NCBI RefSeq assembly: GCF_014851865.1
Contig: NZ_JACVAM010000001.1
Location: 992,001-1,056,000 of the forward strand
DNA from: Pseudomonas sp. PDM16
Lineage (GTDB): Bacteria > Pseudomonadota > Gammaproteobacteria > Pseudomonadales > Pseudomonadaceae
DNA length: 64,000 nt
Reading direction: 5' to 3'
The position numbers and the translations under genes were made by a program. Every line of letters starts with the position of its first letter. The first letter of the stretch is position 1. The notes below the pieces were generated by a model that saw only the letters and a list, made by a program, of their open reading frames with translations, was not told where the DNA came from and searched no databases. Positions 44,083-55,761 of this stretch are shown here, piece after piece.

Positions 44083-44856
44083 CTAGTGATTGCTGGACAT
44101 GAATTGTTTACAGCGAGCCGACTGCGGGTTGTTGAACACCTGCTCGGGTGATCCCTGTTCCTCCACCAGACCCTGGTGGAGGAAGACCACTTCACTGGAC
44201 ACCTGGCGAGCGAAGTTCATCTCATGGGTGACCAGCAGCATGGTGCGGCCTTCGTCGGCCAGCGCGCGGATCACGTTAAGCACTTCCTGTACCATTTCCG
44301 GGTCGAGTGCCGAAGTTGGCTCGTCGAACAGGATCACTTTCGGCTGCATGGCCAGAGTACGAGCGATCGCGGCGCGCTGCTGCTGGCCGCCGGAAAGCTG
44401 ATTCGGATAGGCATGGCGCTTGTCGGCGATGCCGACTTTGGCCAGCAGCGCCTCGGCCACCTCGGTGGCTTCGGCACGACTCTGGCCCAGCACACGACGG
44501 GGCGCCTCTATGATGTTGTCGAGGATGGTCATGTGCGGCCACAGATTGAAATTCTGGAACACGAAGCCGATCTCGCTGCGCAGGCGATTGATCTGCTTGT
44601 TGTCGGTCGCGATCAGGTCGCCGTTCTTCGCGGCCTTCAGCTTGAGCTCTTCACCGGCGACGAATATCTGCCCTTCGTGCGGGTTTTCCAGCAGGTTGAT
44701 GCAGCGCAGGAAGGTCGACTTGCCGGAACCGGAGGAGCCGAGGATGGAGATCACGTCGCCGTCGCGCGCGGTCAGCGAGATGCCCTTGAGCACTTCGAGT
44801 TCGCCGTAGCGTTTGTGCAGGTTGCGGATTTCCAGCGCGGGCGTTGCCTCGGCCAT
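44083..44856 (-). CDS. hisP: amino acid ABC transporter ATP-binding protein, HisP-type
   Basis: 257 aa. Walker A GSSGSGKST, signature LSGGQQQRAAIARTLA, Walker B VILFDEPTSALD and the switch His in LLVTHEMNFAR are all present. The insert between Walker A and the Q-loop (LKAAKNGDLIATDNKQINRL) is characteristic of the HisP subgroup. It is the first gene of the four-gene importer operon. The 267 bases upstream, up to dedA, contain the dedA terminator. Confidence 0.93.
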   Translation of the reverse strand: MAEATPALEIRNLHKRYGELEVLKGISLTARDGDVISILGSSGSGKSTFLRCINLLENPHEGQIFVAGEELKLKAAKNGDLIATDNKQINRLRSEIGFVFQNFNLWPHMTILDNIIEAPRRVLGQSRAEATEVAEALLAKVGIADKRHAYPNQLSGGQQQRAAIARTLAMQPKVILFDEPTSALDPEMVQEVLNVIRALADEGRTMLLVTHEMNFARQVSSEVVFLHQGLVEEQGSPEQVFNNPQSARCKQFMSSNH

Positions 44857-45019
44857 GGGGTGTCCTCTTGTTATGCGGATGCGCTCCGGCTACTGGCCGC
44901 CTTCCTAGCGTGCGGCTGAACCTAGCATAGCGTCGGCGGAGCGCCAAGCAGGGTTCCGGCGCCGCTTGCCGCGGCCGCGGCGAGTTGTCGCATCATGACA
45001 GTTGTGTGTCGCGCCCAAA

Positions 45020-45048
45020 CAAAAAAGCCCGATGCGCGGATCGGGCTT
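45020..45048 (-). terminator. terminator after the DedA gene
   Basis: On the minus strand AAGCCCGA/TCGGGCTT closes an eight-base loop and is followed by TTTT. It stands 75 bases past the dedA stop and separates it from the hisP promoter region. Confidence 0.8.
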
Positions 45049-45123
45049 CAGTCAGGGTGGCCGGATCATTTGTCGGCCGGATCGGAGTTTACTGGACTCA
45101 CCGTTTCGGGTGAAGTCCGAAGG

Positions 45124-45774
45124 TCAGGCGCCTTGCGATGCCCTTCGGCGATGGCGGATGACCTCGATTACGCCCGGCAGGATCGAAACGAAGATGATTG
45201 CCACGATCAGGTAGTGAAGATTGCTCTGCACCACCGGCAAGTTGCCGAAGAAGTAGCCGGCGTAGCTGAACAAGGTGACCCAGACGACCGCGCCGATCAC
45301 GTTGTAAGCGGCGAAGCGGCGGTAGGGCATGTGGCCCATGCCGGCGACGAAGGGGGCGAAGGTGCGCACGATGGGTACGAAGCGAGCGAGGATGATGGTC
45401 TTGCCGCCGTGCTTGTCGTAGAAGGCCTCGGTGACTTCCAGGTAGCGGCGACGGAAGATCTTCGAGTCCGGGTTGGCGAACAGTTTGGCGCCGAAGAAGC
45501 GGCCGATGCTGTAATTGACCGCGTCGCCGAGGATGGCGGCAATGATCAGCAGCACGACCATCAGGTGTACGTTCATCGTGTCCTGGGTGGCGATGGCGCC
45601 AGCGACGAACAGTAGCGAGTCGCCGGGCAGGAAGGGCGTCACCACCAGGCCGGTCTCGCAGAAGATGATCAGGAACAGGATGCCGTAGATCCACGGCCCA
45701 TAGGCGGCGGTCAGCTCCGCCAGATGGCGGTCGATATGCAGGATGAAGTCGATGACAAGCTGGATGAATTCCAT
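45124..45774 (-). CDS. DedA family membrane protein
   Basis: 216 aa. Typical DedA features are the [19 protein letters not shown] segment near residue 40-57 and the [18 protein letters not shown] segment with the two conserved Arg/acidic positions near residue 130. The family includes flippase-like proteins for undecaprenyl phosphate or phospholipids and affects membrane potential and drug tolerance. A single gene, with the tRNA-Phe terminator upstream and its own terminator downstream. Confidence 0.9.
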   Translation of the reverse strand: MEFIQLVIDFILHIDRHLAELTAAYGPWIYGILFLIIFCETGLVVTPFLPGDSLLFVAGAIATQDTMNVHLMVVLLIIAAILGDAVNYSIGRFFGAKLFANPDSKIFRRRYLEVTEAFYDKHGGKTIILARFVPIVRTFAPFVAGMGHMPYRRFAAYNVIGAVVWVTLFSYAGYFFGNLPVVQSNLHYLIVAIIFVSILPGVIEVIRHRRRASQGA

Positions 45775-45824
45775 CAGGGCTCCACTCGCCGAAGCGTGGG
45801 CGCGATTCCTGCGCCGTAGATAGC

Positions 45825-45859
45825 AAAAACCCCTGAGACCTTGCGGAATCAGGGGTTTC
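45825..45859 (-). terminator. terminator of tRNA-Phe
   Basis: On the minus strand AAACCCCTGA pairs with TCAGGGGTTT across a 12-base loop, followed by TT. It begins seven bases beyond the tRNA 3' end. Confidence 0.85.
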
Positions 45860-45866
45860 TATATTT

Positions 45867-45942
45867 TGGTGCCCAGAGACGGAGTCGAACCGCCGACACG
45901 GGGATTTTCAATCCCCTGCTCTACCAACTGAGCTATCTGGGC
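45867..45942 (-). tRNA. tRNA-Phe (anticodon GAA)
   Basis: A 76-nt cloverleaf with encoded CCA. The acceptor stem GCCCAGA pairs with TCTGGGC. The anticodon loop TTGAAAA sits between GGGGA and TCCCC, giving GAA for phenylalanine. D and T arms are standard. Confidence 0.96.
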
Positions 45943-45952
45943 AACGGGGCGC

Positions 45953-45982
45953 AATTAAACGGATTTGAACGGGTAGTGTCAA
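45953..45982 (-). promoter_or_regulatory. sigma-70 promoter of tRNA-Phe
   Basis: Minus-strand TTGACA (45982-45977), an 18-base spacer and TTTAAT (45958-45953). The -35 is perfect and the -10 matches five of six positions. Confidence 0.7.
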
Positions 45983-46065
45983 GCGAGGGAATGAAAAAAT
46001 TTCAGTACAGACGGGCTGTTACGAGTATTCGGGGTGGCGCGGGCCGTTTTCGGCCCGCATCCGCA

Positions 46066-46334
46066 TCATGCGCTTGGTGGCACGTAGCCGTCGGCTTTGG
46101 CGTAGTCCTCGCCGGAGAGGAATTTGTCCATCTCGGCCTGGAGGAACTTGCGGTCCTCGGCATTCATCATGTTCAGTCGGCGCTCGTTGATCAGCATGGT
46201 CTGATGTGCCTGCCATTCGTCCCAGGCCTTCTTCGACACGTTGTCGTAGATGTCCTGGCCCTTGGCTCCGGGGTAGGGTGGGCGGTCGAGGCCAGGCAGG
46301 TCTTCGTTGTACTTGCGGCAGTGGATGGTGCGGC

Positions 46335-46338
<4 letters not shown>
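46066..46338 (-). CDS. yggX: YggX-type Fe(II) trafficking/oxidative damage protection protein
   Basis: 90 aa, the normal family length. The N-terminus [20 protein letters not shown] with its single conserved Cys7 and the W-rich helix [17 protein letters not shown] are diagnostic. YggX helps protect Fe-S clusters against oxidants; this fits its universal neighbour mutY, whose product is an Fe-S enzyme acting on oxidised DNA. The start overlaps the mutY stop by four bases, so the two are coupled. Confidence 0.95.
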
Positions 46339-47398
<1,060 letters not shown>

Positions 47399-47402
<4 letters not shown>

Positions 47403-49621
47403 CGGTTGAACAGGCCCTTCAGCGCGTCCTTGAGTTCCGGGGTCACCTTGTCGCCGAGCTTCTCTTCCAGCTTCTCGCTGAGCTTGTCGCCGGCCAGCTT
47501 GGTGGCGATCTTGCCTAGGCCGTCCTTGTCGAGGCGACAGGCCTTGGCGCCCATCTCCAGCGGACCGCGGCAGCGCAGCGGCCACTCCAGGCCGACATAG
47601 CGCTCGTTGACCTGGCAGGCCGGGTCCGGCATGGCGCCTTTGTCGCCCTCGATAACGATACCGACGCGATAGTCCATGCCCAGCACTCGCAGATCGAGGT
47701 CGCCGTCACCGTTGACTGTCAGACCGGGGATGCGTGCCTTGAGGTCCGGGTTGCTGGCCACCCCATTGGTGAACTTCAGGTTGCCCTGCAGCTCCTCGAA
47801 GGGTGTGTCCATACTGCGCGGCTCTCCGGAGAGCGATTTGCGGTTGAGGGTGGCAATGCCCTGGCACAACTGCTGTTCGAGGTTGGCGTCGACCAGCACG
47901 CCATCGCTCAGGCTGAAGCTGGCGGTGCCGTTGAGGGCGTCGATCCAGGCCTTCTGGCTGTTGCCCTGGGTGCGCAGATCGGCGCTCAGATCCAGCTGGC
48001 CACGCACTGGGGGCTTCTCGCCGCGTGCCTCGAGCAGCTTCTCCACCGGGATGCGCTTGAGCTGTTTGCTGGCGGTCAGCAGCGGTACGGCCGGGCGTGT
48101 GTCGAGTTGCGAGCGTGCGGCGAATTCGCCGCCGTATAGGTCGCCACGCAGTTCCTGCAGGTCGAGCAGGCCGCCCTTGGCAGAGGCCTTGAGGGCAGCG
48201 CTCTCGATCGGCAGTTTGCTCAGGATCAACTGACCGAGACTGATGTTCGCTTGCACATCGAGCTTGCGCAGGCTTTCCAGCGGTAGCACCGGCTCGCTGC
48301 TCCAGGCCTGTAGGGTCGGTGCGTTTGGCAGAGGGGTACTGCCGCTGCTGCCGGCAGCGGCGACTGCCTCCTTGACCTCGTTCTGGCGTGCCTTGCCGGC
48401 CGAGGCCTCCTTGCTCTCCGGAGGCAGGTAGCGGTCGACATCAAGCTTGTCGCCCTTGAGCTGCAGGCGTATTGCCTGCTTGGCGAAGTCGCTGACCGCC
48501 AGGCTGCCGGTGAAGGCGCTGTCGTCCAGTTTCAGACTCAGGTCGTTGAAACTCAGGCTATTAGTGGTGCCAGCCAGTCGGCTGGACATTTCGACACGGG
48601 ACAGGGTGCTGGTATCGCGCATGGCTGGCAGGGCCACGCCGAGGCCTTCCAAGAATTCGCGGAGATTGAACTGGGCCAGCGAGAGATTGCCTTCCAGTTG
48701 CGGGTTTTTCTCCAGGTCACGTAGCTTCAGCTCGCCAAGGACCCGCAGCTGGTTGGCGGATAGTTTGATTCCGGTCCACTCGGCCACCTGCGCGGATTGG
48801 TCGACCAGCAACTGGCCCTGACTGGCGAAGGTCAGGGTCTTGCCGTTGAGCGGCTCGCCAGAGGCCTCACCGGCCAGCTTGATGTCCTGTAGCTGGTAGC
48901 GCTTGAGGTCGCGATCGAAGCGCAGCAGACCTTGAAGTTCGGTCTTGGCGCGCAGCACCGGCTGGTTGGTGCCGAGGAATGCCAGCAGCTTGACCGGGAT
49001 GTCCGCGCCCTCGCGGATGGCGCCGGTGGACAGCTCGATGCCCTCGGCGCTGAATTGCTTGCCGCTCTGACCGTCCTGATAGTCGACGCGCGAATTGCTG
49101 ATCGTCAGGCTGTCGATATCCAGCTTGACCGGCTTGCCACTCTCTTCGGTGGTCTGCGCGGTGGTTGCGTTCGGCTCGGCCGGTGCGGTCGGCGCAGGTT
49201 CGCTCGATGCGGGTTTGGCGGGCTGGCCGACGCCTTCCCAGTTGCTGCGGCCCTTCTCGTCGCGCTGCAGGGTCAGATCGAGACCGTCGACGCGGATGTC
49301 GCTCATCTGCACTTCCTTGTACAGCAGCGGCAGTACGCGTACCGACAGGCCGAGCAGGCGCAGATTGGCGAAGGGTTTTTCCGGGGTGTCGGCACTAGCC
49401 AGGGTGGCGTCGGTCAGCTCCAGGCCGAGCCAGGGGAACAGGCTCCAGCCGATATCGCCGTTGAGTTTCAGCTCGAGATTGGCCTTGTCGCGGGCCAGTT
49501 GCTGGATCTCGTCCTTGTAGTCGTTGGGATCGAATAGATGGGTCAGGGCGAAGCCGAGGCCGACGAGGATCAGCAGCAGTCCGAGAAATACCAGACCCAG
49601 GATTTTGCCAAAGGCTTTCAT
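47399..49621 (-). CDS. asmA: AsmA family envelope protein
   Basis: 740 aa. A single N-terminal membrane anchor ([20 protein letters not shown]) is followed by a long periplasmic part with repeated beta-rich modules. The AsmA signature near the C-terminus ([32 protein letters not shown]) is present. AsmA-like proteins are thought to shuttle phospholipids between the membranes and influence outer-membrane assembly. ATG 49621 has AAGGA seven bases before it; a second ATG at 49648 would add nine residues. First gene of the asmA-mutY-yggX unit. Confidence 0.88.
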
Positions 49622-49871
49622 GGACCAGTCCTTGTGAGGGTTCTTCATGTAGGGGCGGGAGTATACCGCCGCCGGGCTTGCGGCGAGCGCCAGGTTGGCG
49701 TCGGGCCGGCCGCGTTCGGCAGGGCTTTGGATGGTCAGGTCGACGAGCGGTTCCCCTGATACCGGAGACGCCCGCCCGTGGCGCGCGGAGAAAGCCGATT
49801 TGGCAGCGGCGGCCCATCCATCTGGGCGGCAGAGAGGTAGGCTGCTCACATAACTACAAGGATAGGTCTTG

Positions 49872-51089
49872 ATGAATATCGTCGTGATGGCCGTGCCGCT
49901 GTACATCCTGCTGATGCTGCTGGAGCTTGCCTATGAGCGCTGGAGCGGTCGCCACACTTATCGCCTGGCCGACGCCACCACCAGCATCAACACTGCAGTG
50001 CTGCGCGTGCTGCTGGAGGGCCCGCTGCGCCTGCTGCTGGTGATCCCCTACGCCTGGCTGTACGAGCATGCGCGGTTGTGGACGCTCGACCCGAGCTCGC
50101 CTTGGACCTGGCTGCTCGGCTTCATCGCGGTGGACTTCTGCTTCTACTGGGCGCACCGCAGCCTGCATCGCTACAACCTGCTGTGGGGTGCGCATCAGCC
50201 GCACCATTCCAGCGAGGACTTCAACCTCTCCACCGCGCTGAGCAAGGGCGCCTTCCAGACCGCCTTCGACTGGCCCTTCTACCTGCCGCTGGCGCTGCTC
50301 GGCCTGCCGTTGCCGCTGTTCCTGGTGTTGCTCGGCGCGCAGCTGGTCTACCAGTTCTGGATTCACAGCCAGCATGTCGGGCGGCTGGGAATTCTCGAGT
50401 GGTTTATGGTCACGCCGACCAATCACCGCGTGCACCATGGCCAGAACGATCGCTACATAGACCGGAACCACGGTGGCGTATTCCTGATCTGGGATCGCCT
50501 GTTCGGCACCTATGCCGACGAGGACGAGCCGGTGCGCTACGGCGTGACCACCCCGGTGCGCACCTTCGACCCGATCCGCCTACAGTTCTCCTGGTGGCGC
50601 CTGCTCTGGGCCGACGCCGTGGCGACCCGCTCCTGGTGGGACAAGCTGCGCCTGTGGTGGATGCCCACCGGCTGGCGCCCGGCGGATGTGGCCGAGCGGC
50701 CCTGGCCGAAGATGGGCGCGGACAAGTTCGACTGCATCTATCCGGCTGGTCTGAAGTGGTATGCCTTCGTCCAGTTCGTGGCGATCAACGCCATGGCTCT
50801 GTGCTACCTGGCGGCGGTCAAGCGCGCCGAGCTGTGGCAGGCGCTGCTGCTTGTGCCGCTGGTGCTGGCCGGCTGCGTCGGCCTCGGTCTGCTGTTCGAG
50901 GGCAAGCGCGCCTTGTGGAAGGTGGAGGCGGGGCGCCAAGTGGTGATGGCGAGTGCGGCGCTGGCCTGGGCGCTGTGGCTGGCGCCGCAGCAACTGGTCG
51001 TGGGGCTCGGGCTGGTGGGGCTGTGTCTGGCCAGCCTGCTGTGGCTGGTCTGGTTGGCGGCCAGGCCGCAGCTGGCGCAGACGTCCTAA
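49872..51089 (+). CDS. sterol desaturase/fatty acid hydroxylase family protein
   Basis: 405 aa membrane protein. Di-iron histidine clusters are visible as HRSLH (about 93-97), HQPHHSS (about 107-113) and NHRVHHG (about 185-191). Membrane helices flank them, and four more helices form the C-terminus, which extends beyond the minimal family length. The enzyme hydroxylates or desaturates a lipid; the substrate is not predictable. ATG 49872 has AAGGAT nine bases upstream. The end overlaps the convergent GNAT gene by four bases. Confidence 0.87.
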   Translation: MNIVVMAVPLYILLMLLELAYERWSGRHTYRLADATTSINTAVLRVLLEGPLRLLLVIPYAWLYEHARLWTLDPSSPWTWLLGFIAVDFCFYWAHRSLHRYNLLWGAHQPHHSSEDFNLSTALSKGAFQTAFDWPFYLPLALLGLPLPLFLVLLGAQLVYQFWIHSQHVGRLGILEWFMVTPTNHRVHHGQNDRYIDRNHGGVFLIWDRLFGTYADEDEPVRYGVTTPVRTFDPIRLQFSWWRLLWADAVATRSWWDKLRLWWMPTGWRPADVAERPWPKMGADKFDCIYPAGLKWYAFVQFVAINAMALCYLAAVKRAELWQALLLVPLVLAGCVGLGLLFEGKRALWKVEAGRQVVMASAALAWALWLAPQQLVVGLGLVGLCLASLLWLVWLAARPQLAQTS

Positions 51090-51484
51090 AGGCTATCCAG
51101 CGGCAGGCCGGTGCGTGCAGCCAGGGCCTGGCTTTCCAGATGATCCTTCGGCGCTGCCAGGCGCAGCGGCTTGCCGGCCTCGGACGCCAGGCGCTTGGCT
51201 TCGTCGAGGATGCGCCGGGCCACGCCGCGCTTGCGGGTGACCTTGCGCACGCACAGGTGCGACAGGTGCCAGCAGTCTTCGCCGCGCACCAGCAGGGCGG
51301 CGCCGAGCAGGCGGTCGTTGAAGCGCCCGGCGATCAGCTTGCCGTGGCCTATGCCATCGGCAAGCAAGGCGTCGACGCTGGCGTAGGGCTCAAGCAGCCA
51401 ATCCGGCGCGTCGGCGTAGACCTTGCCCAGGTCGGTGTGGTCCTGGGTGGACGGGCGGCTGACGATTTCGACCAGAACGGGCAT
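51086..51484 (-). CDS. GNAT-fold protein, PanZ/PanM-like
   Basis: 132 aa from ATG 51484. The fold of an acetyltransferase is visible: LLGAALLVRGEDCWHLSHLC as beta4 and VRKVTRKRGVARRILDEA as the acetyl-CoA pyrophosphate loop (R/KxxGxA). Short GNAT proteins of this type in Pseudomonas resemble PanZ, the acetyl-CoA sensor that triggers maturation of aspartate decarboxylase PanD. The match is by overall pattern, so an unrelated N-acetyltransferase is possible. It is a single gene between the hydroxylase and hisB. Confidence 0.65.
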   Translation of the reverse strand: MPVLVEIVSRPSTQDHTDLGKVYADAPDWLLEPYASVDALLADGIGHGKLIAGRFNDRLLGAALLVRGEDCWHLSHLCVRKVTRKRGVARRILDEAKRLASEAGKPLRLAAPKDHLESQALAARTGLPLDSL

Positions 51485-51632
51485 GGTGATTCCTCGCAAG
51501 AGCAGGCTGCGCAGTGTAAGGCCGAGTCGATTACACCGATAGCCACGGCTCCGACCACCGCCGGTAGCCGTGAAAGCCACGGCCCGCCTATAATGGCGGC
51601 CTTTTCCCGTGAGCAGCCTTGGAGCTGGAGAG

Positions 51633-52226
51633 ATGGCCGAACGTACGGCGTCCGTCGAGCGCAACACCCTGGAGACCCAGATCAAGGTCTCGATCAACCT
51701 GGATGGTACTGGCAAGGCCAAGTTCGATATTGGCGTGCCGTTCCTCGAGCACATGCTCGACCAGATCGCCCGTCATGGCCTGATCGACCTGGACATCCAT
51801 TGCAAGGGCGACCTGCATATCGACGACCACCACACCGTGGAAGACGTCGGCATCACCCTCGGCCAGGCCTTCGCTAAGGCCGTCGGCGACAAGAAGGGCA
51901 TGACCCGCTACGGCCACTCCTATGTCCCGCTGGACGAGGCGCTGTCGCGCGTGGTGATCGACTTCTCCGGCCGTCCCGGCCTGCAGATGCACGTGCCGTT
52001 CACCCGCGCGGTGGTTGGCGGCTTCGACGTGGACCTGTTCCAGGAGTTCTTCCAGGGCTTCGTCAATCATGCCTTGGTGTCTCTGCATATCGACAACCTG
52101 CGTGGCAGCAACACCCACCACCAGATCGAGACCGTATTCAAGGCCTTCGGCCGCGCCCTGCGCATGGCCGTCGAGCTGGATCCGCGCATGGCCGGGCAGA
52201 TGCCGTCGACCAAGGGCTGCCTGTAA
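51633..52226 (+). CDS. hisB: imidazoleglycerol-phosphate dehydratase
   Basis: 197 aa, the monofunctional form without the phosphatase domain. The manganese-binding repeats [16 protein letters not shown] with [11 protein letters not shown] and the second [14 protein letters not shown] with GSNTHHQIE are complete. It performs the sixth step of histidine synthesis. ATG 51633 has GGAG before it. The order hisB-hisH-DUF2164-hisA-hisF, with one-base or no gaps at the first junctions, is the Pseudomonas arrangement. Confidence 0.96.
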   Translation: MAERTASVERNTLETQIKVSINLDGTGKAKFDIGVPFLEHMLDQIARHGLIDLDIHCKGDLHIDDHHTVEDVGITLGQAFAKAVGDKKGMTRYGHSYVPLDEALSRVVIDFSGRPGLQMHVPFTRAVVGGFDVDLFQEFFQGFVNHALVSLHIDNLRGSNTHHQIETVFKAFGRALRMAVELDPRMAGQMPSTKGCL

Positions 52227-52865
52227 ATGCAGACAGTTGCAGTAATCGACTATGGCATGGGCAACCTGCACTCGGTGGCCAAGGCTCTGGAGCACGTTGG
52301 CGCCGGGCGAGTCATCGTCACCAGCGACGCCAATGTGATCCGCGAGGCCGACCGCGTGGTGTTCCCCGGCGTCGGCGCGATCCGCGACTGCATGGCCGAG
52401 ATCAAGCGCCTGGGCTTCGATGAGCTGGTACGCGAAGTCAGTGTCGATCGCCCGTTCCTCGGTATCTGCGTCGGTATGCAGGCCCTGCTGGAGCGCAGCG
52501 AGGAGAACGGCGGCGTCGACTGCATCGGCCTGTTCCCCGGCCAGGTGCGCTTCTTCGGCAAGGATCTGCATGAAGACGGCGAGCACCTGAAGGTGCCGCA
52601 CATGGGCTGGAACGAAGTCGCCCAAGTGGTCGATCACCCGCTCTGGCACGAGATTCCGGACAACGGTCGTTTCTACTTCGTGCACAGCTACTACATCGAG
52701 GCCGGCAACCCGGCGCAGGTGGTTGGTGGCGGTCACTACGGCAAGGATTTCGCTGCGGCGCTGGCCGATGGCTCGCGTTTCGCCGTGCAGTTCCACCCGG
52801 AGAAGAGCCATACCCATGGCCTGCAGTTGCTGCAGAACTTCGTCGGCTGGGATGGTCGCCGGTAA
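52227..52865 (+). CDS. hisH: imidazole glycerol phosphate synthase, glutaminase subunit
   Basis: 212 aa class I glutamine amidotransferase. The nucleophile Cys is in [11 protein letters not shown], and the His/Glu pair is in [12 protein letters not shown]. It feeds ammonia to HisF through the barrel. The start codon follows the hisB stop immediately. Confidence 0.96.
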   Translation: MQTVAVIDYGMGNLHSVAKALEHVGAGRVIVTSDANVIREADRVVFPGVGAIRDCMAEIKRLGFDELVREVSVDRPFLGICVGMQALLERSEENGGVDCIGLFPGQVRFFGKDLHEDGEHLKVPHMGWNEVAQVVDHPLWHEIPDNGRFYFVHSYYIEAGNPAQVVGGGHYGKDFAAALADGSRFAVQFHPEKSHTHGLQLLQNFVGWDGRR

Positions 52866-53123
52866 ATGAGCCGGGGCAAGAAGGTCGCGCTGCTGGAGCT
52901 TGAGGGCGGTCAGCAACAGGCCGCGTTGCAGGTGCTGAAGAACTTCCTGGAAGACCGTTTCGAGCTCGAGCTGGGCTCGTTCGAGGTGCAGGAAGTGCTC
53001 GACCTGATCGGCCGCGAGATCGCCCCGCACTACTACAACAAGGCGATTGCCGATACGCAGGCCCTGCTGGCCGAGCGTTTCGCCAGCCTGGAAAGCGATT
53101 TGTGGGCGCTCGAGAAGAGCTGA
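52866..53123 (+). CDS. DUF2164 family protein
   Basis: 85 aa. It starts directly after the hisH stop, inside the his operon. The sequence is helical and acidic ([20 protein letters not shown], then [17 protein letters not shown]), the DUF2164 pattern. It is a conserved passenger between hisH and hisA in Pseudomonas; no function is assigned and no link to histidine chemistry is proven. Confidence 0.85.
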   Translation: MSRGKKVALLELEGGQQQAALQVLKNFLEDRFELELGSFEVQEVLDLIGREIAPHYYNKAIADTQALLAERFASLESDLWALEKS

Positions 53124-53160
53124 CCCATCTACGAATTCACGATTTGAGCAGGTTCACGCG

Positions 53161-53898
53161 ATGCTGATTATCCCCGCTATCGATCTCAAGGACGGCGCCT
53201 GCGTACGTCTGCGCCAGGGCCGCATGGAAGACTCCACCGTGTTCTCCGATGACCCGGTGAGCATGGCTGCCAAGTGGGTCGAGGGCGGCTGCCGTCGCCT
53301 GCACCTGGTCGACCTCAACGGCGCCTTCGAAGGCCAGCCGGTCAACGGTGAGGTGGTTACCGCCATCGCCAAGCGCTACCCGAGCCTGCCGATCCAGATC
53401 GGTGGCGGCATCCGTACCCTGGAAACCATCGAGCACTATGTGCGCGCCGGCGTCAGCTACGTGATCATCGGTACCAAGGCGGTTAAAGAACCGGAGTTCG
53501 TCACCGAGGCGTGCAAGGCCTTCCCGGGCAAGGTCATTGTCGGCCTGGACGCCAAAGACGGCTTCGTCGCCACCGACGGCTGGGCCGAAGTGTCCAGCGT
53601 GCAGGCCACCGACCTGGCCAAGCGCTTCGAGGCCGACGGTGTGTCCGCCATCGTTTATACCGACATCGCCAAAGACGGCATGATGCAGGGCTGCAACGTC
53701 GAGGCCACCGCAGCCCTGGCCGCCGCCAGCAAGATCCCGGTGATCGCCTCCGGCGGCATCCACAACCTCGGCGATATCGAGAAGCTGCTGCTGGCTCGTT
53801 CGCCGGGCATCATGGGCGCCATCACCGGTCGCGCGATCTACGAAGGCACCCTGGACGTCGCCGAGGCCCAGGCCTTCTGCGACTCCTATAAAGGCTGA
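53161..53898 (+). CDS. hisA: ProFAR isomerase
   Basis: 245 aa TIM barrel. The N-terminal [18 protein letters not shown] with catalytic Asp8 and the phosphate-binding [12 protein letters not shown] and [11 protein letters not shown] are intact; the second catalytic Asp is in YTDIAKDGM. It isomerises ProFAR to PRFAR ahead of HisHF. ATG 53161 is the conserved start; upstream in-frame sequence belongs to the DUF2164 region. Confidence 0.96.
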   Translation: MLIIPAIDLKDGACVRLRQGRMEDSTVFSDDPVSMAAKWVEGGCRRLHLVDLNGAFEGQPVNGEVVTAIAKRYPSLPIQIGGGIRTLETIEHYVRAGVSYVIIGTKAVKEPEFVTEACKAFPGKVIVGLDAKDGFVATDGWAEVSSVQATDLAKRFEADGVSAIVYTDIAKDGMMQGCNVEATAALAAASKIPVIASGGIHNLGDIEKLLLARSPGIMGAITGRAIYEGTLDVAEAQAFCDSYKG

Positions 53899-53909
53899 GG
53901 GCTGCTGAC

Positions 53910-54668
53910 ATGGCGCTGGCGAAACGCATCATTCCTTGCCTCGACGTGGACAACGGCCGCGTGGTCAAGGGCGTCAAGTTCGAGAACATCCGCGACGCCG
54001 GCGACCCGGTGGAGATCGCCCGCCGCTACGACGAGCAGGGCGCCGACGAGATTACCTTCCTCGACATCACCGCCAGCGTCGACGGGCGCGACACCACCCT
54101 GCACACGGTGGAGCGCATGGCCAGCCAGGTGTTCATCCCGCTCACCGTCGGTGGCGGCGTGCGTACCGTGCAGGACATCCGCAACCTGCTCAATGCCGGT
54201 GCCGACAAGGTATCGATCAACACCGCTGCGGTGTTCAACCCGGAATTCGTCGGCGAAGCCGCCGCGCGTTTCGGCTCGCAGTGCATTGTCGTCGCCATCG
54301 ACGCCAAGAAGGTTGCACCGGGTCGCTGGGAAATCTTCACCCATGGCGGGCGCAAGCCGACCGGCCTGGATGCCGTGGCCTGGGCCAAGAAGATGGAGGA
54401 CCTCGGCGCCGGCGAGATTCTGCTGACCAGCATGGATCAGGACGGCGTGAAGAGCGGCTACGACCTCGGCGTGACCCGCGCCATCAGCGAGAGCCTGAGC
54501 ATCCCGGTGATCGCCTCCGGCGGCGTCGGCAACCTCGAGCACCTGGCCGCCGGCATCCTCGAAGGCAAGGCCGATGCCGTGCTGGCTGCCAGCATCTTTC
54601 ACTTCGGCGAGTACAGCGTGCCGGAAGCCAAGGCCTATCTGGCCAGTCGCGGTATCGTGGTGCGCTGA
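53910..54668 (+). CDS. hisF: imidazole glycerol phosphate synthase, cyclase subunit
   Basis: 252 aa TIM barrel. Catalytic Asp11 is in [15 protein letters not shown] and the second Asp (about 130) in VVAIDAKK; phosphate loops [11 protein letters not shown] and [11 protein letters not shown] are visible. With HisH it makes imidazole glycerol phosphate and AICAR. It lies 11 bases after hisA and closes the his cluster. A GTTCGCC/GGCGAAC hairpin at 54728-54744 lies between it and the next gene. Confidence 0.96.
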   Translation: MALAKRIIPCLDVDNGRVVKGVKFENIRDAGDPVEIARRYDEQGADEITFLDITASVDGRDTTLHTVERMASQVFIPLTVGGGVRTVQDIRNLLNAGADKVSINTAAVFNPEFVGEAAARFGSQCIVVAIDAKKVAPGRWEIFTHGGRKPTGLDAVAWAKKMEDLGAGEILLTSMDQDGVKSGYDLGVTRAISESLSIPVIASGGVGNLEHLAAGILEGKADAVLAASIFHFGEYSVPEAKAYLASRGIVVR

Positions 54669-54769
54669 GCCAGGTGTGCGCGAGATGCTAACTGCCGCTG
54701 CGCTGGCCGGCTAGAATATCGGGGTTAGTTCGCCGCCGGCGAACCCCCTTTGTTCGACAAGGAGTCTCT

Positions 54770-55504
54770 ATGCTGCTCCCCAGGCTGCTGGCCCTGTTCC
54801 TGCTGTTGGTCGGCACCACTCAGGCGCGCGCCGAATCACTGGTGCTGCTCACCGAAAACCTTCCACCCTTCAACATGGCTGTCAGCGGCGGCAACTTCGC
54901 GCGTGACGACGGCATCAGTGGCATCAATGCCGAAACCACTCGCCTGATCTGCCAGCGTGCCGGCATCGAGTGCCAGCAGATCCTGCGTTTCCCTTGGGAA
55001 CGGGTCTACACCCAGGCTCTGAGCGAGGCTGGCTACGGCCTGTTCTCGGTTGCCCGCACGGTCGAGCGTGAGGGCCTGTTCAAATGGATCGGCCCCATCG
55101 CCAGCGAGGATTGGGTGCTGCTCGCCCGTGCCGATTCGCCGATCCAGCTGAACAGTCTGGATCAGGCCAAGCCGTACCGACTGGGTGGTTACAAAGGAGA
55201 TGCGCCGACCGACAAGGTGGTCGAGTCCGGTCTCGATGTGCAGCAGTCGTTATACGACAAGGAAAACCCAGTACGTCTGGCCGAGGGTCAGATAGATCTA
55301 TGGGTGACCTCGTCGATCGCGGGCCAGTATCTGGCCCGCCAGCAGGGCTACAAGGACTTCCGTGTGGTGTTGACCTTCGGTCGTGGCGATCTATACCTGG
55401 CGCTTAACAAGCAGACATCCGATGCCACCGTGGACAAGCTACGCACCGCCTTGGAGCAGCTGCGCAGTGAAGGCCAATTACAGGCCATCGCGCAGAAGTA
55501 CTGA
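54770..55504 (+). CDS. solo periplasmic binding protein (SBP_bac_3), tandem copy 1
   Basis: 244 aa. Signal peptide (MLLPRLLALFLLLVGTTQAR, then A) and a family 3 solute-binding fold: LVLLTENLPPFNMA at the start, GLFSVARTVEREGLFKWIGP and GQIDLWVTSSIAGQYLA. It is about as long as amino acid-binding proteins but has no permease or ATPase gene nearby. The next two genes are clear paralogues; this one is the most diverged (WVTSS instead of WATxDP). AAGGAG precedes the start. Confidence 0.82.
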   Translation: MLLPRLLALFLLLVGTTQARAESLVLLTENLPPFNMAVSGGNFARDDGISGINAETTRLICQRAGIECQQILRFPWERVYTQALSEAGYGLFSVARTVEREGLFKWIGPIASEDWVLLARADSPIQLNSLDQAKPYRLGGYKGDAPTDKVVESGLDVQQSLYDKENPVRLAEGQIDLWVTSSIAGQYLARQQGYKDFRVVLTFGRGDLYLALNKQTSDATVDKLRTALEQLRSEGQLQAIAQKY

Positions 55505-55682
55505 GAAACGTCGCCTACACTCGAGTAGGCGCCAAACCGCTGGATATGGTTCGCTTCTTGCGTGATCTGCACGGCGAGCGACCTGTCCGCGCTGGCCGGC
55601 GTGACGCAGTTCAACGTAGTTGGCCGATGGCGTGGCACTATGCCCGCTTCCCACTGCGCCGGTCTGCGTGCCGGTCGGAGAC

Positions 55683-55713
55683 CGCCCCGAGCGCAAGGCT
55701 CGAGGGGCGGCCA
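55683..55713 (+). terminator. strong hairpin between tandem binding-protein copies 1 and 2
   Basis: CCGCCCC-GAGC and GCTC-GAGGGGCGG pair around GCAAG. It lies 50 bases before the next start without a T-run. With the small GCCTAC/GTAGGC hairpin near 55511-55528, it suggests separate transcripts or an attenuated leader. Confidence 0.4.
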
Positions 55714-55761
55714 TTTGCAGAGAAGTCGCCCAAACAACCACAATTCTGGAGCTGTACTGCA